A DNA stretch of 48,087 nt, taken from IMG/VR virus record IMGVR_UViG_3300025889_000189, positions 1 through 48,087 of that record, one strand, 5' to 3'. Numbering within the stretch: the stretch's first letter is position 1; each line of letters begins with the position of its first letter. A program made the position numbers and the translations under genes. Shown here piece by piece: positions 8,581-15,009 of this stretch. Below the pieces are notes generated by a model that had not been told where the DNA came from, ran no database searches, and was given only the letters and a program-made list of their open reading frames with translations. Origin of the DNA: a virus.

Positions 8581-9209
8581 TGACAGATAAATCCTTACCA
8601 AAATTAAAAGATATTGTTAGTGTAATCAAACAGTCAGCAAGTTTATTTACCGATCAACAAGATCCCCACACTGATCGTTTGAGTATTATCATTAATTCTG
8701 TCCTGCCCTCTATAAGAGGTAATATTATTGAAATAGGTGCTGGCTTCGGTGTAGGCACACAAAAATTAGCCGCCATAGCAGAACGTCATGACGTTAACGT
8801 TACGGTCATAGATCCCTTTGAGTCTGGATGGGATGAGATGCCCGAATCTTATGGAAAGCCGTACCCTTTTGAGAAATTTAAACAAAACTTAAAACCGTTT
8901 TTAGAATCACGAACAGTTTCTGTCATCCAAGAAAATTCCAATCATCCAGAGCTTTACCATCAGCTAGAGAAAAATAAACCATATGTGGCAGCCTTTGTTG
9001 ATGGACTACAGTATGCCGACCATTTACTAGGCGACATAAATCTTATGGCACAACTAGACGTAACTATAATATGTCTAGATGATATGAATCGCCTTACCAA
9101 CTTCAGTCAGACTCCTTTAGCAGTCGTAAACTTCTTAGAAAATAACAATGACTATCAAGTAGTTTATAATAATCAACGAGAGATTTATCTAGTAAAGAAA
9201 ACCATTTAG
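8577..9209 (+). CDS. Class I SAM-dependent methyltransferase
   Basis: About 210 aa. Two adjacent ATGs at 8577 and 8580 overlap the deacetylase stop (ATGATGA); a start at 8562 is possible but less likely. No strong ribosome binding site is visible, so coupling to the upstream gene is likely. NIIEIGAGFGVGTQKLA is the glycine-rich SAM loop (motif I), VTVIDPFESGW supplies the ribose-binding acidic residue, and FVDGLQYADHLLGDI plus IICLDDM resemble the MT_24/TylF-like family, in which an acidic pair can bind a metal. It probably methylates a sugar, but the acceptor is unknown. The gene is flanked by direct repeats of the deacetylase 3' end, which suggests it arrived as a cassette. Confidence 0.78.
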   Translation: MMTDKSLPKLKDIVSVIKQSASLFTDQQDPHTDRLSIIINSVLPSIRGNIIEIGAGFGVGTQKLAAIAERHDVNVTVIDPFESGWDEMPESYGKPYPFEKFKQNLKPFLESRTVSVIQENSNHPELYHQLEKNKPYVAAFVDGLQYADHLLGDINLMAQLDVTIICLDDMNRLTNFSQTPLAVVNFLENNNDYQVVYNNQREIYLVKKTI

Positions 9210-9221
9210 CGGAAGAAAAAA

Positions 9222-9317
9222 TGTAATGAATACAACCCAGAACATAATTTATGGTACTTGCACCACCGAGAGTTTGCTCCAAGTGATTTTAAAAAAATGG
9301 CTAAACAATACGGGTAA
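9222..9317 (+). pseudogene. Remnant of a second deacetylase 3' end
   Basis: After the methyltransferase stop, the same frame encodes C-NEYNPEHNLWYLHHRE-F-A-P and continues to a TAA at 9315-9317. This matches the C terminus of the deacetylase at 8005-8580 in 21 of 25 residues. There is no start codon before an ATG near the end, and the frame has a stop at 9207-9209, so it is a headless fragment. It ends KKMAKQYG, unlike the intact copy, which ends KKWIGLL. It is probably the original or a paralogous 3' end left after insertion or unequal recombination. It occupies nearly all of the 111-base gap before the next gene. Confidence 0.85.
9225..9299 (+). repeat. Direct repeat copy B, deacetylase 3' remnant
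   Basis: Partner of 8491-8565, 734 bases downstream in the same orientation, with 58 of 75 identical bases. Only 2 of the first 33 bases differ. Recombination between the copies would delete the intervening methyltransferase gene and leave one intact deacetylase frame. Confidence 0.85.
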
Positions 9318-9320
9318 AAT

Positions 9321-9833
9321 ATGACGATATCAGATTCACAGAAGAAAACATTGGATAGTTTTACTTGGGGCGGTTCAGGCATGGTGAGGGAGGCTGCTGA
9401 GTGGATTATAGAGAACATCCCTCATGGTGAAATAGTTTTAGAGATAGGGGCAGGACTAACAAGTACAGAATTTTTGTCTAACTATTGGAAAACTTATAGC
9501 GTAGAGCAAGACAAAAGGTGGATGACGATTAAAAACAATAACCTTAATTATATTCATGCACCTCTTGTAGGTGGCTGGTACGACGTAAATTGTTTAACTA
9601 ATCAGCTTCCTAAGGAATATTCTATGATACTAATAGACGGTCCAGTATATGGAGACAGGCATAAGATAATAGATAATATAGGCTTGTTCGATATAGAAGA
9701 TACTGTTATTATAGTTGATGATACATATAGAAAAAAAGAAAGAAATATTGTAAATGAATTATTAAAACTAGGAAAAGAGATAATACTTGAAGGCACTGAG
9801 CGTGGCGCACCTCAATTTACTGTATTAAAATAA
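9321..9833 (+). CDS. Class I SAM-dependent methyltransferase, short
   Basis: A 170-aa protein. GEIVLEIGAGLTSTEFLS is the SAM-binding glycine loop. TYSVEQDKRWM is the strand ending in an acidic residue for the SAM ribose. SMILIDGPVYGDRH resembles motif IV (I-D-G-P) of small methyltransferases, and TVIIVDDTYRKKE follows. It is near the minimum size of the fold. The start is ATG 9321 with CGGGTAAA upstream, directly after the deacetylase remnant. It is more AT-rich than the genes before it. It is not obviously a duplicate of the methyltransferase at 8577. Likely a modifier of the cassette product. Confidence 0.72.
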   Translation: MTISDSQKKTLDSFTWGGSGMVREAAEWIIENIPHGEIVLEIGAGLTSTEFLSNYWKTYSVEQDKRWMTIKNNNLNYIHAPLVGGWYDVNCLTNQLPKEYSMILIDGPVYGDRHKIIDNIGLFDIEDTVIIVDDTYRKKERNIVNELLKLGKEIILEGTERGAPQFTVLK

Positions 9834-9836
9834 AAA

Positions 9837-10391
9837 ATGAAAATATCAATACATCAACCTAATTTTATGCCTTGGTACCCCTTCTTTAAAAAGGTAGAGG
9901 AAGCTGATATATTTGTTATTCTGTCACATTGTCAATATGAAAAAGGTGGATTTCAAAATAGATTCAACATGAATGATAGGTGGCACACTATGAGTGTAAA
10001 TCGAGGAATGCACAACATAACAACCAAACAGTATATTAACGAAGTGAAAGACTGGGACAATATCAAAAGAAAACTGCCCGAATATCAAAAGACTTTGGAC
10101 GAGTTTGATGACTGTATTCAAAAAAGTTTAATGCATACAAATATAGATATCATCAAAAAGATTTGCAGTTTTCTTAATATAAAGACAAAGATAGTATATG
10201 ATAAAGAAACAGACCAGAAGGGCACTGACAGGCTGTTAGAGATCTGTAAAATACATAATGCTGAAACTTATATTGCTGGACCTAGCGGAAGAAAATATCT
10301 TGATGAAAGAAAATTCTTAGACAATAATATAAAAGTAATTTACCAAAACCAAAAAGAAAAAGATAAAGTTCCAATTTTAAAAGTTATATAG
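9837..10391 (+). CDS. WbqC-like family protein
   Basis: A 184-aa protein opening with KISIHQPNFMPWYPFFKKVEEADIFVILSHCQYEKGGFQNR, fitting the WbqC family signature (IHQP, then W, K.. ADxFV, and QY.K...QNR), given here as short motifs spread over residues 2-42. WbqC-like genes sit in O-antigen and capsule clusters and are thought to act in amino-sugar modification or transfer; the biochemical role is poorly defined. YIAGPSGRKYLDE (about residues 141-153) is the second conserved block. The C terminus is shorter than in the longest family members. The ATG lies in an A-rich run 3 bases after the previous stop with no clear ribosome binding site. Confidence 0.85.
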   Translation: MKISIHQPNFMPWYPFFKKVEEADIFVILSHCQYEKGGFQNRFNMNDRWHTMSVNRGMHNITTKQYINEVKDWDNIKRKLPEYQKTLDEFDDCIQKSLMHTNIDIIKKICSFLNIKTKIVYDKETDQKGTDRLLEICKIHNAETYIAGPSGRKYLDERKFLDNNIKVIYQNQKEKDKVPILKVI

Positions 10392-10401
10392 AGGAATTAA
10401 T

Positions 10402-11208
10402 ATGTTCGATAGGGTCATATTGTCTACTGATGAGGCATTTAAAGACTTTTTGCCAATCTGTTGTAAAGCGTGGGACCTGTACTTCCCAGGAGTTAAAGTA
10501 AGTTTAGCTTTTATAACAGATCGGGATGATGCTGATCCTGTTGTAAATCATATGAGAACTTTTTGCGAGGTTCGTTTATTTAAGCCTGTTGAGGGAATTC
10601 ACACAGCAAATCAAGCTAAGTTTGCTCGTCATTTTTTGGCTACCAAATACGAAGACGAAGTGTGTATGATAGAAGATATTGATACTATCCCGCTACAGAG
10701 AGAATACTATTCTGATAGAACTTCACAAAGACCTAAAAATCACCTTCTAGCAGTAGGGTCTGAAGTTTATGGTGGAATCTCTGGGGAAGGAAAATTTCCC
10801 ATTAGCACAATGACTGCTGAATCTAAAGTTTTTCAGAGATTAATAAATCCAGATAATCTTTCTTTTCAAGAAAGAATAGAATCACTTGTCGGCACGAAAG
10901 TTTATGACAATAATGAGGATATATCAAATCCATGGACTAAGTTTTCTGATGAATCCCTTATGAGAGTGTTGATTAACGAATCAGACATAAGCGTTCATCA
11001 TGTTAGAAGGTCAGTAGATACTAAGAATTTTTGGATTGATAGAAGTTGGTGGTCAGTGGATTTAAATAAATTAAAGAATAATCTTTATGTCGCTTGCAAT
11101 TTTAAAAGACCATTTAAAGATAACTACAATCAGTTTTTAGATATAATAAGGCATATCAATAATGATATTGAGCCAAATATTGATGATTTTATAATCAAAG
11201 GAGACTAA
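10402..11208 (+). CDS. Putative GT-A-type glycosyltransferase, last gene of glycan cassette
   Basis: A 268-aa protein with a good start (GAGGAATT upstream of ATG 10402). It begins with a strand-helix unit (RVILSTDEAFKDFLPICCKAW), followed by VSLAFITDRDD and, at residues 92-94, DID in MIEDIDTIPL, the DXD position of GT-A enzymes. VGSEVYGGISGEGKF follows as a likely acceptor loop and HHVRRSVDTKNFWIDRSWW lies near the C terminus. The arrangement resembles GT8-like or stand-alone phage glycosyltransferases, but I cannot assign a family. It is separated from the small-gene block only by a strong ribosome binding site. Confidence 0.55.
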   Translation: MFDRVILSTDEAFKDFLPICCKAWDLYFPGVKVSLAFITDRDDADPVVNHMRTFCEVRLFKPVEGIHTANQAKFARHFLATKYEDEVCMIEDIDTIPLQREYYSDRTSQRPKNHLLAVGSEVYGGISGEGKFPISTMTAESKVFQRLINPDNLSFQERIESLVGTKVYDNNEDISNPWTKFSDESLMRVLINESDISVHHVRRSVDTKNFWIDRSWWSVDLNKLKNNLYVACNFKRPFKDNYNQFLDIIRHINNDIEPNIDDFIIKGD

Positions 11209-11209
11209 A

Positions 11210-11374
11210 ATGAAACTTTCAGATCAAGCCGTTGGTGCATTGCTAATGACACTACAGAAGTGTCTAGCAGAACAAACAGATATTACAGAACTTCTATCGG
11301 ACTGGAACCTAGAAGTACAGAACGATGAAATCGTTGTAACCAACCCACCTTCAGTCAAAACAGCAACTGAATAA
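11210..11374 (+). CDS. Small hypothetical protein (54 aa)
   Basis: ATG 11210 follows AAAGGAGACTAA closely, an excellent ribosome binding site. The frame runs to TAA 11372-11374, which overlaps the next ATG (TAATG). The protein starts MKLSDQAVGALLMTLQ and has a predicted helix (residues 4-22) followed by a probable strand pair (WNLEVQNDEIVVTNPP). No domain recognised. Spacing, overlap and codon pattern mark it as a real gene that opens the small-gene block before the late sigma factor. Confidence 0.8.
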   Translation: MKLSDQAVGALLMTLQKCLAEQTDITELLSDWNLEVQNDEIVVTNPPSVKTATE

Positions 11375-11637
11375 TGCCTCTGTACGTCTACGACTGTTTG
11401 GACTGTAAAGAACAAGTAAGCATCCGGCACGCATATAACGCCAAAGGGGCGGAGTGTACCAACTGTAAATCACAGAACATACAGAAAAACCTTTCCAACG
11501 TTTTACAAGTAACAAAAAAATGCTATAATACCAAAGAGAAAACAGGAAGTCAAGTAGAAAAAGCAATCCAAGAAGGCAAACAAGAGTTAGAAGCCTACAA
11601 GAAGCAAAAAAAGAATCGGGTTTATAAGAAAAAATGA
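11374..11637 (+). CDS. FmdB-type zinc ribbon protein
   Basis: An 87-aa protein with the start MPLYVYDCLDC typical of FmdB/CxxC_CxxC_SSSS proteins. C8-x2-C11 and C28-x2-C31 form a four-cysteine zinc ribbon. The rest is a lysine/glutamine-rich helical tail. FmdB proteins are small putative regulators of unknown mechanism. Here the gene sits between two tiny genes and the late sigma factor with overlapping stops and starts, so a link to late transcription is possible but unproven. Confidence 0.82.
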   Translation: MPLYVYDCLDCKEQVSIRHAYNAKGAECTNCKSQNIQKNLSNVLQVTKKCYNTKEKTGSQVEKAIQEGKQELEAYKKQKKNRVYKKK

Positions 11638-11942
11638 TTACCACAACGCTTTTAACGATCGCTTTAATATCCTCAATGGTTGTTAATATTGTTTTTGTTT
11701 GGTATACCCGCAGTCTCTTAAGTTATTTGGAAATGACGAACGAAGAGACAAGAATCGTCTTGGAATCTATTGCAGAGTATGAAGCACATTTAACTGACGT
11801 TTATGGGCGTGAACTTTTCTACGGTGACTCCACATTGGAGAAGCTTTTGATGCATACCAGTAATCTTGCTGACGAAGTCCAAGAATATCTCAAAGCCAAT
11901 GAGGATCTTACTAGAACAGAAACAGAGACTGAAAATGCCTAG
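11634..11942 (+). CDS. Small membrane-anchored hypothetical protein
   Basis: A 102-aa protein with one N-terminal hydrophobic segment (about residues 3-24, TTLLTIALISSMVVNIVFVW) and a charged helical remainder containing YGRELFYGDSTLEKLL. I recall similar single-helix proteins beside gp55 in marine T4-like phages, but function is unknown. The start overlaps the zinc-ribbon stop (ATGA) and its own 3' end overlaps the gp55 start by 8 bases. The topology (short periplasmic N terminus, long cytoplasmic C terminus, or the reverse) cannot be fixed by eye. Confidence 0.75.
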   Translation: MITTTLLTIALISSMVVNIVFVWYTRSLLSYLEMTNEETRIVLESIAEYEAHLTDVYGRELFYGDSTLEKLLMHTSNLADEVQEYLKANEDLTRTETETENA

Positions 11943-12621
11943 GAAAAAGAAAAAGAACAATTATTACTTTACGGAAGTAACAGAACAGGCGATTGTAGAA
12001 TATTGCAACACAGACAGCTTATCACAAAGAACAAAGCTTTATACAGAACATATTCAACCTGCTTTTGATGAACTCGTAGATAAGATTGTCTATACTTATA
12101 AATTTACTTCCCTTGAGAATATTGAATACCACAAGGACGACTGTAAGATCTGGCTTACAACTATTCTAGGAAAGTTTGACCCCTCCAAGAACAAGAAAGC
12201 CTTCTCCTACTTCTCAGTCGTAACAAAGAACTGGTTCACGCATAAGGCTAAGAAACAAACGAAGAAGAACCGCCGTGAAGTTAATTATGACGAAATGGTT
12301 AGGGAAGTAGAAGCAATATCAGGGACTGAGGGCGACCTGATGACTGATATCGAGGAAAAGGAATTCTGGCTCTCACTCCTCGGTGAAATCAATAGCTGGC
12401 AAAACCTCACTCTAAAGCCCAACGAAGAGAAAGTTCTCAATGCCGTCATCACTTTGATGGAAAACATAGAACAAATAGAAATCTTTAACAAGAAAGCAGT
12501 CTATCTGTATATGCGAGAGATCACAGGTCTCAACACAAAGCAAATCGTGAGTGCCCTCAACAAAATGCGGGAAAGATACAGGACCTTTAAAAAGAAGTGG
12601 AATGAAGGAGAAATTTCTTAA
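11935..12621 (+). CDS. 55: T4 gp55-like late-transcription sigma factor
   Basis: About 228 aa from ATG 11935 (MPRKKKKNNYYFTEVTEQ); an in-frame ATG at 11866 would overlap the upstream gene heavily and has no ribosome binding site. KFDPSKNKKAFSYFSVVTKNWFTHKAKKQ (about residues 80-108) is the region-2-like core shared by gp55 and the sigma70 superfamily, with the FSYF.....NWF pattern of phage late factors. The lysine-rich N terminus and C-terminal helices (LNKMRERYRTFKKKW) fit the family. In T4, gp55 directs host RNA polymerase to late promoters with the sliding clamp and gp33; neither of those is in this window. A CTATTTATTG box starts 5 bases after the stop. Confidence 0.88.
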   Translation: MPRKKKKNNYYFTEVTEQAIVEYCNTDSLSQRTKLYTEHIQPAFDELVDKIVYTYKFTSLENIEYHKDDCKIWLTTILGKFDPSKNKKAFSYFSVVTKNWFTHKAKKQTKKNRREVNYDEMVREVEAISGTEGDLMTDIEEKEFWLSLLGEINSWQNLTLKPNEEKVLNAVITLMENIEQIEIFNKKAVYLYMREITGLNTKQIVSALNKMRERYRTFKKKWNEGEIS

Positions 12622-12625
12622 CATT

Positions 12626-12635
12626 CTATTTATTG
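12626..12635 (+). promoter_or_regulatory. CTATTTATTG box 1
   Basis: The box lies between the gp55 stop and ATG 12637. Together with the following TATG it forms 14 bases (CTATTTATTGTATG) identical to 45917-45930. No Shine-Dalgarno sequence lies at a usable distance before the ATG; AAGGAG at about 12604 is over 25 bases away. It could be a late promoter element or a leaderless start context. The reverse complement contains ATAAATA, the core of T4-like late promoters, but points away from the gene. Confidence 0.45.
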
Positions 12636-12636
12636 T

Positions 12637-12927
12637 ATGAAGAAAGATCTCAACTCACTAATCGAACAAGCCCTAGAAAACATTAACAGGGACAGACAAG
12701 AAACAGAAATGCTCCTAGACAACTTAAAGGAGTATATGAGTGTTTCTAAAGATCGTTATTCAGATTCCGGTCCCACAGCCGCTAAATTTGTGGAAACACT
12801 ACAACGAAGCAACGAACAGCTAGTCAAGCTAGCAACTCTGGTTTATAAGAAGGATCAAGCCTCCAATCAAACAGGTCTTAGCGAAGACGATAAGAACCAA
12901 TTGTTTGATATTCTAAAGGAGGATTGA
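12637..12927 (+). CDS. Small coiled-coil protein, possible internal or structural protein
   Basis: A 96-aa, charged, largely helical protein starting MKKDLNSLIEQALENINRDR. Heptad-like leucines suggest a coiled coil through about residue 65. A looser acidic C terminus ends FDILKED. It is in the same frame as gp55, 15 bases downstream, without a ribosome binding site but with the CTATTTATTG box. The first 15 residues resemble the amphipathic N-terminal peptides of the proteins at 45928 and 47895. No named family recognised. Confidence 0.7.
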   Translation: MKKDLNSLIEQALENINRDRQETEMLLDNLKEYMSVSKDRYSDSGPTAAKFVETLQRSNEQLVKLATLVYKKDQASNQTGLSEDDKNQLFDILKED

Positions 12928-12928
12928 T

Positions 12929-14092
12929 ATGGCTACCAGACCAAAAGATCTAAAAGATCAAACAATTTACGACGACGATAAGCAACAGCTTTTCCAAAAT
13001 GATATGTCTTTTGGAAATGATATAAGCAATAATGCTTGGGATCTCGACCGTTCCACTCCTATGGGAACGTTAAAGAATATCATTCGTAGATTAAATACAC
13101 CAAACTCTTCAACAGATTTAACTATAGCAAAAGCTTTAGTCTTACGAGTAGAGGATCAGATTAAGTCTTTTTACGAGACAGTAAACCAGCCAGACTCAGA
13201 AGCAAAATATCAAATGGCTAGAGTTATGGTGTTTAGTGATCCAAGACATTTCTGGATTCCAGAAGTTAAGAGGTTTGACGATCCAGCAATCGGATTCTAT
13301 CCTTTGGTTAAATATGTTTATAGAGACAAGGTTGGTACAGGCATAAAGCCTGGTGATATAGTAGAAGTACAATTCAATAATCCAAGAGCACAGTTCTCCA
13401 GCCATATGGAAACAGGGAACATTATTAATATCGAAGGGCACCTCAATAACAAGTATGCTCTACAGGAAGCCCAGAAGTGTCTAACAATCTTACCTTCTAC
13501 AAGCCAAGTGTCGCCAGATCCCTGCGAGACAGTTTCAAGACTTGGAGAGGTTGCACCTATCTCAACTCCTCCAATGACTTTAGACTCAGGGCAAATACAA
13601 CTTTCTCCTACTCCTCCCGTTAGGAGTTTGTTTGTTACTTCCCCTTATAATTTGAACAGAAGACACCCAGTGAGTGGAAGGATAAGGGCTCACTACGGTA
13701 CAGACTTTAGGGCTCCAATTAATGAGCCTATCTTTGCTGCTTTAGACGGAGTAGCTACTCTGAGAACAAACGGCGGCGGACCAACTAAAGGATATGGATA
13801 TTACATATTCATAAGACATACAGCATATAGTACTTTACCGAATATGTCCCCAGAGCCTTTCTTCACCCTTTATGCACACCTTCAGGATTACAATAGAAGA
13901 CCAGTTATAAGGAATGGACAAAATGTAAAACGAGGTCAGCTTATAGGATACTCTGGAGGTTCTGGTATTGGAAATGGTGCCCACCTTCACTTTGAATATA
14001 TCACTAATTCCTCTACACCATTTAATGCTGGAAGCAAAAAGGACCCAATGGCTCATTTTATTGGAAAAACCTTCTACCAGTCACAGGAGTAA
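12929..14092 (+). CDS. Baseplate spike-like protein with M23 peptidase domain
   Basis: A 387-aa protein with an AAGGAGG ribosome binding site. Residues about 95-175 (VFSDPRHFWIPE, then KPGDIVEVQFNNP) look like the OB-fold of T4 gp5-like spike hubs. From about residue 235 an M23 (lysostaphin-type) zinc endopeptidase domain is clear: H255 and D259 in HYGTDF, and H352-x-H354 in AHLHFE, supply the HxxxD and HxH ligands. Such enzymes cut peptide cross-links in peptidoglycan. Together with the beta-rich protein downstream it probably forms the cell-wall-piercing tip, with M23 in the place of T4 lysozyme. It could instead be a free endolysin, but the OB-like part and the position argue against that. 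Confidence 0.82.
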   Translation: MATRPKDLKDQTIYDDDKQQLFQNDMSFGNDISNNAWDLDRSTPMGTLKNIIRRLNTPNSSTDLTIAKALVLRVEDQIKSFYETVNQPDSEAKYQMARVMVFSDPRHFWIPEVKRFDDPAIGFYPLVKYVYRDKVGTGIKPGDIVEVQFNNPRAQFSSHMETGNIINIEGHLNNKYALQEAQKCLTILPSTSQVSPDPCETVSRLGEVAPISTPPMTLDSGQIQLSPTPPVRSLFVTSPYNLNRRHPVSGRIRAHYGTDFRAPINEPIFAALDGVATLRTNGGGPTKGYGYYIFIRHTAYSTLPNMSPEPFFTLYAHLQDYNRRPVIRNGQNVKRGQLIGYSGGSGIGNGAHLHFEYITNSSTPFNAGSKKDPMAHFIGKTFYQSQE

Positions 14093-14095
14093 AAT

Positions 14096-14998
14096 ATGTT
14101 AGGCAAATCAATAACAGAAGCACTCCTAGCAAATAATAAGAAATCACTTGAGAATGATTCCCCAAAACTTCAAGGACAAGAATACTCAGGATATTTCCAG
14201 TCTGACATTATAGGGCCAAATCCTTCTTATAACCTCAAAGAGTCAGAAAATATCATCCAAGGGAAACACAACACCATTATTATTATGGGTCGTGACCGTC
14301 CAGGTAGTGAGTTCTCTGGAAAAGGATCATCAGCCAATACCAATGTTGGGTGCATTGACATAATCGCCGGCTTGTCTGGCATTATGGCTAGAGAGGTTGA
14401 TAATCAAGGGGAAAAGGTACTAACAAACAAAAGTACCGAACTTGATTCTGCTCGTATCTATATATCGCAGCGAGCAGACATTGATTCGCCCGAATACTTT
14501 AACCTTGCCCCAGGAAAGGTTGGCAACCTAACCAACCGCTCCGCTATCGCTATAAAAGCTGACTCTGTGCGAGTTATCGGGAGAGAAGGCATAAAGCTGG
14601 TAACTAGCACTGATTCTTATAATGGTGCTGCTGGTATGTTTATTGGAGACAATATTCAGGGCATTGATCTGATCGCCGGCAATAACGACGCAGACTTGCA
14701 ACCAATGGTAAAGGGCGATGATTTAGCAGAACTGCTAGACAATATGTTAGAGCTTATTGTTGATCTTCACGGTTCAGCCGCTTTTACACTGGAGCTTCTT
14801 GCTACCTTAGCTGCTGCATTTGTTGATCCAACTGGGGTATCTGCAACTAAGTTGGCTTCTATGGTAAAACGCTTGCCCACAGAGGTGGTCAATTTATCTT
14901 TACAAGAATGGAACTTTACTTTCCATCAGCTTAACTACAGTAATAAAAATCCTTTTGCAAAATACAATTTCCGTAGTAAATATAATAATGTAAATTAG
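14096..14998 (+). CDS. Beta-rich baseplate spike or puncturing protein candidate
   Basis: A 300-aa protein. The middle (about residues 55-200) has repeated short strands with glycines and DSARIYISQRADID, SAIAIKADSVRVIGREGIKLV and GMFIGDNIQGIDLIAG. This is the pattern of VgrG/gp5 C-terminal beta-helices, in which trimeric strands form a needle. A hydrophobic helical region (about residues 210-255) follows, then a basic aromatic tail. It lies 3 bases after the M23 spike gene with AGGAG upstream. I infer that this gene and the last encode a split gp5. Confidence in structural origin is high, in the needle role moderate. Confidence 0.6.
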   Translation: MLGKSITEALLANNKKSLENDSPKLQGQEYSGYFQSDIIGPNPSYNLKESENIIQGKHNTIIIMGRDRPGSEFSGKGSSANTNVGCIDIIAGLSGIMAREVDNQGEKVLTNKSTELDSARIYISQRADIDSPEYFNLAPGKVGNLTNRSAIAIKADSVRVIGREGIKLVTSTDSYNGAAGMFIGDNIQGIDLIAGNNDADLQPMVKGDDLAELLDNMLELIVDLHGSAAFTLELLATLAAAFVDPTGVSATKLASMVKRLPTEVVNLSLQEWNFTFHQLNYSNKNPFAKYNFRSKYNNVN

Positions 14999-15009
14999 GT
15001 AAGCAGATA

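Noticed and set aside
9206-9418. Minus-strand open frame of 70 codons across the gap at 9210-9320
   Set aside because: It overlaps the deacetylase remnant and the next gene, has no ribosome binding site, and the plus-strand content explains the region.
11866-11934. Upstream ATG for the gp55-like gene
   Set aside because: It lies deep in the previous gene, and the lysine-rich start at 11935 is typical.
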